The notes under the pieces are model-generated. The model had not been told where the DNA came from. It saw only the letters and a program-made list of their open reading frames with translations, and searched no databases. Shown in pieces: positions 1-8,034 of a stretch of 45,573 nucleotides of DNA. The first letter of the stretch is position 1. Every line of letters starts with the position of its first letter. A program made the translations under genes and the position numbers. This DNA is from Pseudomonas sp. GM80. GTDB taxonomy: Bacteria; Pseudomonadota; Gammaproteobacteria; Pseudomonadales; Pseudomonadaceae. Location: NCBI RefSeq assembly GCF_000282515.1, contig NZ_AKJD01000254.1:1-45573 (forward strand), given 5' to 3'.

Positions 1-245
1 ACCGGCGGGCGTCGAGCCGCTATTTTCTCGGTGAGATTCGCACACCGACCCTGATTATTCAGGCGGCAGACGATCCATTCGTGTTCCCGCACAGTTTGCC
101 CGAGGCTGATGAGCTGTCAGCCTCGACCGCGTTTGAGCTGCAACCACGCGGCGGCCACGTCGGGTTCGTCGATGGCTCGCTGCGTCAGCCCGGTTATTAC
201 CTCGAACGCCGCATCCCGCGATGGCTGGCCAGCGTGCCCACATGA
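1..245 (+). CDS. YheT-family alpha/beta hydrolase, C-terminal fragment
   Basis: The reading frame enters at base 3 and runs to TGA at 243-245, so only the last 80 or so residues are present. It contains the usual C-terminal part of an alpha/beta hydrolase. A beta-strand leads to the acid residue in QAADDPFVFP, and the catalytic histidine lies in GGHVGFVDG. The end (RIPRWLASV) resembles E. coli YheT and related predicted esterases. The nucleophile elbow lies upstream of the window. The stop codon overlaps the start of the AraC-type gene in an ATGA arrangement, so the two are probably translationally coupled. The substrate is unknown. Confidence 0.8.
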   Translation, partial: RRASSRYFLGEIRTPTLIIQAADDPFVFPHSLPEADELSASTAFELQPRGGHVGFVDGSLRQPGYYLERRIPRWLASVPT

Positions 246-1072
246 GCGATCACGGCGAGTCGATCCATTTCTGGCAAACCGCGCCACTGGCCGGCGTCGA
301 ACTGTTGTCGGCACGCTACATCGATCATCGCTTCGCCCCGCATGTACACGACGGTTTTGTGATCGGCATGATCATGGCCGGCGCTCAGCGCTACCGTTAT
401 CGCGGCGCCGAGCATCTGGCCGGCAGCGGCACGCTGGTGTTGATCAACCCGGATGAACTGCACACAGGCCACAAAGGCACCGAAGACGGCTGGCTGTATC
501 GGGCGTTCTATCCGGAGACCAGCAAGATTGTTTCGCTGCTCGATGAGCTGGAACTGTCGACGACCAGTCTGCCGGCCTTCGGCGCCACGCTGTATCGCGA
601 TCCGGACCTGGTCAGCGGGTTTGCAAAGTTGCACCGTTTACTCGAAAGCCCGGCCACCGCGCTGCAACAGCAAACGGTGTGGCGCGAAATGATGTTGCTG
701 CTGTTGCAGCGCCACGCGGCGGTGCGAGAAGTCGGCAACCCCGGCAAGGAGCACCGCGCAGTGCTTATCGCCAAGGATCTGCTGCACACGCATCTGGCAG
801 CGCCACCGTCGCTGGAAGAGCTGGCGGCGGCGGTCAATCTGTCGCCGTTCCATTTCGCCCGGGTGTTCCGCCGCGCGACCGGCATGCCGCCGCACACCTG
901 GCTGATGCAGCAGCGCATCGCTCAGGCGCGGGCCTTGTTACAGAGTGGCTGCTTGCCGCTGGAAGTCGCGACACAGTTGGGGTTTGCCGATCAGAGCCAC
1001 TTGAGCCGACAGTTCAAGCAGGCTTATGGCGTCGGACCCGCCGCGTATCGCAGTGCCCGCCTGAAAAGCTAA
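242..1072 (+). CDS. AraC-family transcriptional regulator
   Basis: This protein of 276 residues has an N-terminal cupin-type sensing domain (roughly residues 15-150, with HVHDGFVIG and NPDELHTG typical of the AraC-binding fold). A C-terminal pair of helix-turn-helix motifs follows (roughly 180-272, with SLEELAAAVNLSPFHFARVF and the FADQSHLSRQFK signature). The ATG at 242 is preferred over an in-frame ATG at 221 because it forms an ATGA overlap with the upstream hydrolase and begins right at the conserved N-terminus. The effector and targets cannot be read from sequence. Coupling to the hydrolase suggests a shared physiological role. A REP palindrome follows immediately and may end or protect the transcript. 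Confidence 0.9.
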   Translation: MSDHGESIHFWQTAPLAGVELLSARYIDHRFAPHVHDGFVIGMIMAGAQRYRYRGAEHLAGSGTLVLINPDELHTGHKGTEDGWLYRAFYPETSKIVSLLDELELSTTSLPAFGATLYRDPDLVSGFAKLHRLLESPATALQQQTVWREMMLLLLQRHAAVREVGNPGKEHRAVLIAKDLLHTHLAAPPSLEELAAAVNLSPFHFARVFRRATGMPPHTWLMQQRIAQARALLQSGCLPLEVATQLGFADQSHLSRQFKQAYGVGPAAYRSARLKS

Positions 1073-1145
1073 AAGATCGCAGCCTGCGGCAGCTCCTACA
1101 GGGAATGCATTCCAATGTAGGAGCTGCCGAAGGCTGCGATCTTTT
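1071..1145. repeat. REP-type palindrome, family A
   Basis: The arms begin AAAAGATCGCAGCCTGCGGC and close with its near reverse complement. They are separated by about 15 bases, so the element would form a long hairpin between the convergent AraC and sulfurtransferase genes. Other copies are at 7573, 17877, 37621, 43460 and 45493. Such elements are common in the P. fluorescens group and can act as bidirectional transcript ends. Confidence 0.85.
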
Positions 1146-1149
1146 GATC

Positions 1150-2004
1150 TTATTCGCCGGTGGCGATGCCGCGCGCTGGCTCGTTGATCCACTCGCTCCA
1201 CGACCCGGCATATAACGAACCCAGCGGATAACCCGCCAGGCACAGCGCAAACAGGTTGTGACACGCCGTCACCCCGGAGCCGCAATAAGCCACCAGCTCC
1301 GACGGCGAACGCTCACCCAGTTGCGCCGCAAAGCGCTGCTTGAGCTGATCGGCCGGGAGGAATCGCCCGTCGCTGCCAAGGTTGTCGGTGAACGCCGCGC
1401 ACTGCGCACCGGGAATGTGCCCGGCCACCGGGTCGATCGGTTCCACTTCACCCTTGAAGCGCGGCAAGGCGCGGGCGTCGATCAGCGTCAGCGTCGGCTG
1501 GCCCAGGCGCTGTTGCAATTGCTCGGCGCTGAGTAGTAAAGCTTCATCTGGCTGACCATTGAAATCGCCACGGCTGACCGTCGGCGCATCCAGACTCAAC
1601 GGCAAACCCGTCGCATGCCATGCCTTGAGCCCGCCATCAAGAATGAACACGCCATCGCGCTTGCCCAGCCATGCCAGCAACCACCACGCCCGCGCCGCAT
1701 AAGCACCGGGGCCGTCGTCATACAAAACCACGTCGCTGTCACTGTTTATGCCCCAGGCTTGCAGGCGCTCGATCAACTCTGCCGGCTCGGGCAGCGGATG
1801 ACGACCGGTGACGCCCTTGACCACTCTACCGCTGAGGTCGCGCTCAAGGTCCGCAAAGCTCGCCCCGGCAATGTGCCCTTCGGCATAGCTGCGCTGGCCG
1901 TAATCCGGATCTTCGAGGGCAAAACGACAATCGAGAATCACCAACCCGGGCTGTTCCTTGCGGGCATCCAGTGTTTGCGGGCTGATCAACTGCGCAATCG
2001 GCAT
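1150..2004 (-). CDS. sseA: 3-mercaptopyruvate sulfurtransferase (tandem rhodanese)
   Basis: The 284-residue protein has two rhodanese domains. The first, inactive domain covers roughly residues 5-130 (with CH2A-like DCRF and GHIAGA). The second covers roughly 155-280, with the active-site loop CGSGVTA and the nucleophilic Cys at about 241. The loop CG(S/T)GVTA is characteristic of 3-mercaptopyruvate sulfurtransferases, whereas thiosulfate sulfurtransferases usually have CRKGVT. The enzyme would transfer sulfur from 3-mercaptopyruvate to thiols or cyanide in the cytoplasm. A GGAGCC ribosome binding site lies just upstream of the ATG. It is convergent with the AraC gene and separated from it by a REP palindrome. 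Confidence 0.88.
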   Translation of the reverse strand: MPIAQLISPQTLDARKEQPGLVILDCRFALEDPDYGQRSYAEGHIAGASFADLERDLSGRVVKGVTGRHPLPEPAELIERLQAWGINSDSDVVLYDDGPGAYAARAWWLLAWLGKRDGVFILDGGLKAWHATGLPLSLDAPTVSRGDFNGQPDEALLLSAEQLQQRLGQPTLTLIDARALPRFKGEVEPIDPVAGHIPGAQCAAFTDNLGSDGRFLPADQLKQRFAAQLGERSPSELVAYCGSGVTACHNLFALCLAGYPLGSLYAGSWSEWINEPARGIATGE

Positions 2005-2036
2005 AACGGGCTCCTGAGGGATTTCAACAGAACGGT

Positions 2037-2708
2037 TTATTTCACGTCTTCGAGGGCCTGGGCCAGCGGCACGTAGAACTCGTCGAACAGCGCATTGACC
2101 TGATCGCGCGCTTCATCGGTGACAAACCCGGCTTCGAGCACCAGCACCTGATACACGCCGCGTTTAACTGCCTGCTCGCTGAGGTGGTTGGAGTTTTCGC
2201 GGGTGGTGCACAGAAAGCGTACCCACGACGTCAGGATGATCCAGGCGTTGAGCGTCAGCGATTCGATCTGCACGCGGTCCATCTTGAGGATTCCGGCGGC
2301 GACAAACCCTTCGTAGATCGCCGCGCCCTGAATCACGCAACGCTGCGAGAAGCGCCGATAACGGGCGGCCAGTTCCGCATCGCTGTCGAGCAGATGCTCA
2401 AGATCGCGATGCAGGAAACGGTAACGCCACATCGCCGAGAGCAGCTCCTTGAGATAGAAGCGCTTGTCTTCCACCGTCGCGCCACGCCCCTGCGGCGGGC
2501 GCAGAAAGCTGTCGACCAAGGCTTCGTACTCACTGAACAACACGGCGATGATCGCCTGCTTGTTGGGGAAGTGGTAGTACAGGTTGCCCGGAGAAATCTC
2601 CATGTGCGCGGCAATATGGTTGGTGCTGATGCTGCGCTCGCCCTGTTGATTGAACAGCTCAAGGCTGTTCTGCACGATGCGCTCGCTGGTTTTTATTCGT
2701 GGGGCCAT
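2037..2708 (-). CDS. TetR/AcrR-family transcriptional regulator
   Basis: This protein has 223 residues. The N-terminal helix-turn-helix (about residues 10-56) has the TetR pattern ISTNHIAAHMEISPGNLYYHF, followed by a ligand-binding all-helical domain. It is transcribed divergently from the aldehyde dehydrogenase gene, with 146 bases between them. The equivalent pair is adjacent in PAO1 as I remember it (PA0367/PA0366). It most likely represses the aldehyde dehydrogenase gene and itself through the inverted repeat at 2804-2819. The inducer is unknown; an aldehyde or aromatic compound would be a reasonable guess. Confidence 0.88.
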   Translation of the reverse strand: MAPRIKTSERIVQNSLELFNQQGERSISTNHIAAHMEISPGNLYYHFPNKQAIIAVLFSEYEALVDSFLRPPQGRGATVEDKRFYLKELLSAMWRYRFLHRDLEHLLDSDAELAARYRRFSQRCVIQGAAIYEGFVAAGILKMDRVQIESLTLNAWIILTSWVRFLCTTRENSNHLSEQAVKRGVYQVLVLEAGFVTDEARDQVNALFDEFYVPLAQALEDVK

Positions 2709-2803
2709 GGCTTGAGCTTTAATTCAGAGTGCGGTGAGGGGCATCTTACGACCTATCCGGAAATGGATAAAACAAAGCTGCACACGGAAGTCATTTGACT
2801 TTA

Positions 2804-2838
2804 TAGAGCATAGACTCTAAAAAGTTCATCACTACAAT
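2804..2838 (+). promoter_or_regulatory. Candidate operator and promoter for the aldehyde dehydrogenase gene
   Basis: An inverted repeat TAGAG-N6-CTCTA (2804-2819), extended imperfectly by A/T bases on both sides, overlaps a possible -35 TAGACT (2811-2816). A -10 TACAAT (2833-2838) follows after 16 bases. A ribosome binding site (GGAG) and the ATG at 2855 come next. A TetR dimer on this repeat would block the promoter. This is inferred from position and symmetry only. Confidence 0.45.
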
Positions 2839-2854
2839 AAATCCGGAGCCTACG

Positions 2855-4285
2855 ATGACTGCCGATATTGCCTACCTGCAAACGCTGCAACAGCCTCTCG
2901 AAGAGCTCAACCGTTTGTTTGCCGGGCAACGCGTTGCGTACGCCGCCAACCCGATGCCACCTGCGACCCAGCGCCAGCAATGGCTGAAGACGTTGCGCGA
3001 TCTGCTGAGCAGCGAGCGCCAGGCCTTGATCGACGCCATCAGCACGGATTTCAGCCATCGCAGCGCCGACGAAACCCTGCTAGCCGAACTGATGCCGAGC
3101 CTGCACGGCATTCATTACGCCAGTCGCCGACTCAGGGGCTGGATGAAACCATCGCGGCGCCACGTCGGCATGGCGTTCCAGCCTGCTGCGGCGAAGGTCA
3201 TCTACCAGCCGCTGGGCGTCATTGGCGTGATCGTCCCGTGGAATTACCCGTTGTACCTGGCCATCGGCCCGCTGGTCGGCGCACTCGCGGCGGGTAACCG
3301 GGTGATGCTCAAACTCAGCGAATCGACCCCGGCCACCGGGCTGTTGTTCAAGGAACTGCTCGCGCGGGTGTTTCCCGAAGACCTGGTCTGCGTGGTGCTC
3401 GGTGAGGCTGATGTCGGCGTCGCGTTCTCGCGCCTGCCCTTTGATCATCTGCTGTTCACCGGTTCCACCAGCGTCGGCAAGCATGTGATGCGCGCGGCTG
3501 CCGAGAACCTCACGCCCGTCACTTTGGAGCTGGGCGGCAAGTCGCCGGCCATCGTCTCCCACGACGTGCCACTGAAGGATGCTGCCGAGCGCATCGCCTT
3601 CGGCAAAACCCTGAATGCCGGGCAAACCTGCGTCGCCCCCGACTACGTATTGGTGCCGGAAGACCGCGTCGGCGGCTTCGTCGAAGCCTATCGCCAAGCG
3701 GTGCAGAGCTTCTATCCAACCCTCGCCGATAACCCGGACTACACGGCGATCATCAACGAACGTCAGTTGGCGCGACTCAATGGCTACGTCAGCGATGCCA
3801 CCAGCAAGGGCGCGCTGCTGATTCCATTGTTCGAACAGGGCCAGGGCCGGCGCATGCCGCACAGTGTGCTGTTGAATGTCAGCGACGAAATGACCGTGAT
3901 GCAGGACGAAATCTTCGGCCCGTTGCTGCCGATCGTGCCGTATCGGGACTTGGAGCAGGCATTCGCTTACATCAATCAGCGCCCGCGACCTCTGGCTCTT
4001 TACTACTTCGGCTACGACAAACGCGAACAAAACCGCGTGCTGCACGAAACCCACTCGGGCGGCGTGTGCCTGAACGACACGCTGCTGCATGTCGCACAGG
4101 ACGATATGCCGTTTGGCGGCATCGGCCCATCCGGCATGGGCCATTACCACGGGCATGAAGGTTTCCTGACGTTCAGCAAGGCCAAAGGCGTATTGATCAA
4201 ACAGCGCTTCAACGCGGCCAAATTGATCTACCCGCCGTACGGCAAATCGATTCAGAAACTGATCCAGAAGCTGTTTATTCGCTAA
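2855..4285 (+). CDS. calB: Coniferyl aldehyde dehydrogenase
   Basis: This is an NAD(P)-dependent aldehyde dehydrogenase of 476 residues, the length usual for the coniferyl aldehyde dehydrogenase group. Visible motifs are the cofactor-domain PWNYP (about 128-132), the FTGST loop (about 201), the general base Glu in LELGGKSP (about Glu225) and the catalytic Cys in NAGQTCVAPDY (about Cys259). The C-terminal part has QDEIFGPLLPI and MPFGGIGPSGMG. Related enzymes oxidise coniferyl aldehyde to ferulate, though fatty or other aldehydes are possible substrates. The gene is divergent from a TetR regulator and is followed after 28 bases by the Tat-signal protein and then a GMC oxidoreductase. The group could process an alcohol and then an aldehyde. 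Confidence 0.88.
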   Translation: MTADIAYLQTLQQPLEELNRLFAGQRVAYAANPMPPATQRQQWLKTLRDLLSSERQALIDAISTDFSHRSADETLLAELMPSLHGIHYASRRLRGWMKPSRRHVGMAFQPAAAKVIYQPLGVIGVIVPWNYPLYLAIGPLVGALAAGNRVMLKLSESTPATGLLFKELLARVFPEDLVCVVLGEADVGVAFSRLPFDHLLFTGSTSVGKHVMRAAAENLTPVTLELGGKSPAIVSHDVPLKDAAERIAFGKTLNAGQTCVAPDYVLVPEDRVGGFVEAYRQAVQSFYPTLADNPDYTAIINERQLARLNGYVSDATSKGALLIPLFEQGQGRRMPHSVLLNVSDEMTVMQDEIFGPLLPIVPYRDLEQAFAYINQRPRPLALYYFGYDKREQNRVLHETHSGGVCLNDTLLHVAQDDMPFGGIGPSGMGHYHGHEGFLTFSKAKGVLIKQRFNAAKLIYPPYGKSIQKLIQKLFIR

Positions 4286-4313
4286 CGTTCGTCACCGCCG
4301 GGTAATAACAACA

Positions 4314-4859
4314 ATGCACCCAAGCCTGACCGAAACACCTGCGCTGTCACGCCGTGGCTTGCTGAAATTCAGCCTCGGCGCCACGGCGTTCCTCGCCACC
4401 GCCGGCCTTGGCGCCAGCCTCAGTGGTTGTTCCTCCAGCATCGCGGCCAACGGCTTCATCAGCTTGCGCGACGGCGATCTGTTGTTTCTGCGCGCGCTGA
4501 TTCCGGTGATGCTCGACGGCGCCGTGGCCGCCGAGAAAATGCCCGGTGCTGTCGACGGCACGCTCAAGTCGCTGGACTACAGCCTCGATCACCTGTCGCC
4601 GGAAATGCTCAAACTCACCCGGCAACTGTTCGATGTGCTGGGCATGGCCGTGACGCGCGGGCCGCTCACCGGGATCTGGGGCAGCTGGGAAAATGCCAGT
4701 GCCGAGGCGATGCGGCATTTCCTTGAGCGCTGGGAGAACAGTTCATTGAGTCTGTTGCGCATGGGGCATAGCTCGTTGCAGCAGATGGTGATGATGGCTT
4801 GGTACACCCGCGCCGAATCCTGGGCGCATTGCGGTTATCCCGGCCCGCCTACCGTTTGA
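4314..4859 (+). CDS. Twin-arginine signal protein, probable lipoprotein
   Basis: This 181-residue protein has an N-terminal Tat motif SRRGLLKF (residues 12-19), a hydrophobic stretch and a lipobox-like LSGC with Cys39. It is therefore probably exported folded and anchored as a lipoprotein. The rest has no motif I can name. Its place directly before a GMC oxidoreductase gene resembles that of the small subunits that accompany membrane-linked GMC dehydrogenases such as gluconate dehydrogenase, so a partner role is plausible but unproven. The counterpart in PAO1 should be PA0365. The ATG at 4314 has only a weak upstream purine tract. Confidence 0.75.
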   Translation: MHPSLTETPALSRRGLLKFSLGATAFLATAGLGASLSGCSSSIAANGFISLRDGDLLFLRALIPVMLDGAVAAEKMPGAVDGTLKSLDYSLDHLSPEMLKLTRQLFDVLGMAVTRGPLTGIWGSWENASAEAMRHFLERWENSSLSLLRMGHSSLQQMVMMAWYTRAESWAHCGYPGPPTV

Positions 4860-4873
4860 GACCGTGTAGCGCC

Positions 4874-4940
4874 CATCGCGAGCAAGCTCACTCCCACAAG
4901 GGATTGCATTCCAAATGTAGGAGTGAGCCTGCTCGCGATG
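4874..4940. repeat. REP-type palindrome, family B
   Basis: The arms CATCGCGAGCAAGCTCACTC and its near reverse complement flank a spacer of about 25 bases. The element lies between two genes of one likely operon and just upstream of the GMC start, so it would be transcribed within the message. A half copy is present at 10454-10480. Confidence 0.8.
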
Positions 4941-4978
4941 AGGCCCGCCAAAACAACAAAAACAAGAGAACCCGACCG

Positions 4979-6574
4979 ATGCCCGTACCCGACCCGTTCC
5001 GCGAAGGCCTCGCCCGAGGCTGGAAAGCCTACAACGGCGCACAACTGAGCGACGACCTGACCCTGGAAGCCGACGTCGCGATCATCGGCAGCGGTGCCGG
5101 TGGCGGCACCACCGCGGAAATCCTCAGCGCCGCCGGTTACAAAGTCCTGCTGATCGAAGAAGGCCCGCTGAAAACCAGTTCCGACTTCAAAATGCTCGAA
5201 GATCAGGCTTACAGCAGCCTTTATCAGGAAGGCATCGGCCGCATGAGCAAGGACGGCGCGATCACTATCCTGCAGGGTCGCGCGGTCGGCGGCACGACGT
5301 TGATCAACTGGACATCGAGCTTTCGCACGCCCGAACCGACCCTCGAACACTGGGCCCGGGAACATAACGTCAAGGGCCACAGCGTCGCCGAGATGGCGCC
5401 GTGGTTCGAGAAAATGGAACAGCGCCTCGGCGTCGCGCCGTGGCTGGTGCCGCCCAACGCCAACAACGACGTGATCCGCAAAGGCTGCGAGCAACTCGGC
5501 TACAGCTGGCACGTGATCCCGCGCAACGTACGCGGCTGCTGGAATCTGGGCTACTGCGGCATGGGCTGTCCGACCAACGCCAAGCAATCGATGATGGTCA
5601 CTACCATTCCCGCGACATTGGAAAAGGGCGGTGAACTGCTCTATCTGGCCCGCGCCGACAAACTGCTGATCAACGGCGACAAAGTCACCGGCCTGCACTG
5701 CGTGGCGATGGACGAGCGCTGCGTCGAACCGACCGGGCGCACCATCACCGTCAAGGCGCGGCATTACGTGCTGGCTGGCGGCGGCATCAACAGCCCGGCG
5801 TTGCTACTGCGCTCGGACGCGCCGGATCCACACAAGAATGTCGGCAAGCGTACATTTCTGCATCCGGTGAACATGTCCGCCGCGCGCTTCGATGAGGTGG
5901 TCAATCCGTTCTACGGAGCGCCGCAGTCGATCTACTCCGACCATTTTCAGTGGAAGGACGGCACCACCGGGCCGATGGCGTTCAAACTCGAAGTGCCGCC
6001 GCTGCACCCGGCGCTGGCGGCAACGCTGCTCGGCGGTTTCGGCCAGGAGAACGCGCAGCACATGGCTGATCTGCCGCACACCCACGCCATGCTCGCCTTG
6101 CTGCGTGACGGTTTTCACCCGGACAGCAGCGGCGGCGCCGTGGAATTACGCGGTGACGGCTCGCCGGTGCTCGACTACCAGGTGTCGCCGTACGCTTGGG
6201 AAGGTTTGCGCAAAGCCTTTCACGTCATGGCGGAAATCCAGTTCGCCGGCGGCGCGAAATCGGTGATGCCGATGCACGCCGACGCCCGTTACGTGAACAG
6301 CCTGGCCGAAGCGCGCACGCTGATCGATGGCCTGAGCCTTGAGCTGTACCGCACGCGCCTGGGCAGCGCCCACGTCATGGGTGGCTGCGCGATGGGTGAA
6401 GACCCGAAAACCGCCGTCACCGACAGCCTCGGCCGTCATCATCAACTGGCTAATCTGTCGATTCACGATGGCTCGCTCTTCCCCACCAGCATTGGCGCCA
6501 ACCCGCAGCTGTCGGTGTACGGCCTGACCGCGCAACTGGCGACGGCCCTCGCCGAGCGGCTGAAAAATCCATGA
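4979..6574 (+). CDS. GMC-family FAD oxidoreductase
   Basis: The chosen ATG at 4979 gives 531 residues. The open frame continues upstream through the REP element but that part is not conserved protein. The N-terminal dinucleotide-binding motif is IIGSGAGGGTTAEIL (about 34-48) followed by the acidic end VLLIEEG. The second family signature region is GGGINSPALLL. The C-terminal active-site region has HVMGGCAMG and the closing FAD contact SIGANPQLSVYG. GMC enzymes oxidise alcohols or sugars, passing electrons to oxygen or to membrane carriers. With the preceding Tat protein and aldehyde dehydrogenase it may form an alcohol-to-acid pathway. The substrate is not predictable. The PAO1 equivalent should be PA0364. 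Confidence 0.88.
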   Translation: MPVPDPFREGLARGWKAYNGAQLSDDLTLEADVAIIGSGAGGGTTAEILSAAGYKVLLIEEGPLKTSSDFKMLEDQAYSSLYQEGIGRMSKDGAITILQGRAVGGTTLINWTSSFRTPEPTLEHWAREHNVKGHSVAEMAPWFEKMEQRLGVAPWLVPPNANNDVIRKGCEQLGYSWHVIPRNVRGCWNLGYCGMGCPTNAKQSMMVTTIPATLEKGGELLYLARADKLLINGDKVTGLHCVAMDERCVEPTGRTITVKARHYVLAGGGINSPALLLRSDAPDPHKNVGKRTFLHPVNMSAARFDEVVNPFYGAPQSIYSDHFQWKDGTTGPMAFKLEVPPLHPALAATLLGGFGQENAQHMADLPHTHAMLALLRDGFHPDSSGGAVELRGDGSPVLDYQVSPYAWEGLRKAFHVMAEIQFAGGAKSVMPMHADARYVNSLAEARTLIDGLSLELYRTRLGSAHVMGGCAMGEDPKTAVTDSLGRHHQLANLSIHDGSLFPTSIGANPQLSVYGLTAQLATALAERLKNP

Positions 6575-6689
6575 AAAAGCGGATAATTGCCCTCGTCTAT
6601 AGTGCTTTCTTACCCAACAGGCGACTTGGCCGACCGGGACGGCTGCGATACCATCCGACTCCCCAACGGACTCCCGCCAGGACGACGCG

Positions 6690-7169
6690 ATGAACCGAGT
6701 GTTGTACCCAGGTACCTTCGACCCTATTACCAAGGGCCATGGCGATCTGGTCGAACGCGCCTCGCGCCTGTTCGATCACGTGATTATTGCGGTCGCTGCC
6801 AGCCCGAAGAAAAACCCGCTGTTCCCGCTGGAACAACGGGTTGAACTGGCTCGCGAGGTCACCAGCCACCTGCCGAACGTGGAAGTGGTCGGTTTCTCGA
6901 CGCTGCTTGCGCATTTCGCCAAAGAGCAGAACGCCAACGTGTTCCTGCGTGGTTTGCGCGCGGTGTCGGACTTCGAATACGAATTCCAGCTGGCCAACAT
7001 GAATCGCCAGTTGGCGCCGGATGTCGAGAGCCTGTTTCTCACCCCGTCCGAGCGTTATTCGTTCATTTCGTCGACGCTGGTGCGGGAAATTGCCGCGCTG
7101 GGCGGCGATATCAGCAAGTTCGTCCACCCCGCCGTGGCCGACGCCCTGACCCTACGCTTCAAAAAGTAG
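6690..7169 (+). CDS. coaD: Phosphopantetheine adenylyltransferase
   Basis: The 159-residue enzyme catalyses the fourth step of coenzyme A synthesis, joining ATP and 4'-phosphopantetheine to give dephospho-CoA. It starts with the nucleotidyltransferase core YPGTFDPITKGHGDL, containing the T/HxGH motif (TKGH, residues 14-17). It has the second motif ISSTLVRE in its C-terminal third. Length and order match the bacterial hexameric enzyme. A GGACGAC purine-rich stretch precedes the ATG. The ferredoxin gene follows after 145 bases, as in PAO1. Confidence 0.96.
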   Translation: MNRVLYPGTFDPITKGHGDLVERASRLFDHVIIAVAASPKKNPLFPLEQRVELAREVTSHLPNVEVVGFSTLLAHFAKEQNANVFLRGLRAVSDFEYEFQLANMNRQLAPDVESLFLTPSERYSFISSTLVREIAALGGDISKFVHPAVADALTLRFKK

Positions 7170-7209
7170 GCGCTGCCGCAGGCTGCGATCTTTGTTTTTT
7201 GATCGCAGC
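7168..7209 (+). terminator. Half REP with hairpin after coaD
   Basis: GCTGCGATC (7182-7190) and GATCGCAGC (7201-7209) can pair around a T-rich loop, directly after the coaD stop codon. The left part matches half of a family A REP element. This is either a degenerate REP or a transcript end; there is no T-run after the stem. Confidence 0.45.
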
Positions 7210-7314
7210 TATCAGTGCCCTTGATCGCACCCGCGTGCACTGCGCTCGCCAATGCGGCACAATTGCGCGCATTGATTTATAGCGCCCGGGCCTGCCGCCC
7301 CGGCTGGAGTTAGC

Positions 7315-7566
7315 ATGTCCCTGATCATCACCGACGATTGCATCAACTGCGACGTCTGCGAACCCGAGTGCCCGAACGCCGCCATCTCCCAAGGCGAAGA
7401 GATCTACGTGATCGACCCGAACCTGTGCACCCAGTGTGTCGGCCACTACGACGAACCGCAGTGCCAACAGGTCTGCCCGGTGGATTGCATTCCGCTGGAC
7501 GAGGCGCATCCGGAGACTGAAGAACAGTTGATGGAAAAGTATCGGCTGATCACCGGCAAGGCCTGA
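7315..7566 (+). CDS. fdx: 2[4Fe-4S] ferredoxin, Alvin/YfhL type
   Basis: This is an 83-residue acidic ferredoxin. The first cluster-binding set is C9-x2-C12-x2-C15-x3-C19. The second region has CTQC, then an eight-residue insertion (VGHYDEPQ), then CQQVCPVDC, followed by a helical acidic tail. The insertion between cysteines and the C-terminal extension are typical of the Allochromatium vinosum-type ferredoxins, which have very low and unequal potentials. It is a general cytoplasmic electron carrier, and the partner is unknown. The GGAG ribosome binding site lies shortly before the ATG. Confidence 0.94.
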   Translation: MSLIITDDCINCDVCEPECPNAAISQGEEIYVIDPNLCTQCVGHYDEPQCQQVCPVDCIPLDEAHPETEEQLMEKYRLITGKA

Positions 7567-7572
7567 ATCGCT

Positions 7573-7642
7573 AAAAAGATCGCAGCCTGCGGCAGCTCCT
7601 ACACAGATCTCATGTAGGAGCTGCCGCAGGCTGCGATCTTTT
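7573..7642. repeat. REP-type palindrome, family A
   Basis: It has near-perfect arms (AAAAAGATCGCAGCCTGCGG and its complement) with a short loop, sitting between the convergent ferredoxin gene and the small exported protein. It probably serves both as transcript end. Confidence 0.85.
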
Positions 7643-7965
7643 CACTCGCGCTGCTCAAACCCCTCTCCCGTACACCCCAGGCACCGCACAAACGCCGCCC
7701 TCGCCGGATCCACCACCAACGCCTGCCCCGCATCGCCCACCCCGCCACCCAACGCGGTAAACGGCAACGACACGACAAACACCCCCGCACCAATCACTGT
7801 CGCCACCACCAATAAAGGTCGGGCAATCAGCAAGTCGCCGATCATCGCGTAGGCCGGGGGATTCTGGATGGTGTAGCGCGGATCACCGCTGCCGCTCTGC
7901 GTGGCCTGAACGGCCAGACTGGTACACAGCAGCAGGGTGACAAACAGGACTTGCAAGGATTTCAT
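7642..7965 (-). CDS. Small exported or membrane protein of unknown function
   Basis: This 107-residue protein has a clear signal peptide (MKSLQVLFVTLLLCTSLAVQA, cleavage near residue 21). One hydrophobic segment follows (about residues 50-75, LLVVATVIGAGVFVVSLPFTALGG). A C-terminal region has two cysteines in CLGCTGEGF. Similar small proteins are annotated in pseudomonads as hypothetical or multidrug-transporter-like without functional proof. The gene stands alone between a REP palindrome and mutM. I do not recognise a function. Confidence 0.75.
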   Translation of the reverse strand: MKSLQVLFVTLLLCTSLAVQATQSGSGDPRYTIQNPPAYAMIGDLLIARPLLVVATVIGAGVFVVSLPFTALGGGVGDAGQALVVDPARAAFVRCLGCTGEGFEQRE

Positions 7966-8034
7966 GGCACGATCCTTCGGGCTGAACAGTGAGACAACTC
8001 ACTATAGACCGTAGGACTGTTTCAGCCGTTTGCC

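Noticed and set aside
4799..4978. Upstream extension of the GMC gene by 60 codons
   Set aside because: It reads through the REP palindrome, and the family N-terminus begins near the ATG at 4979.
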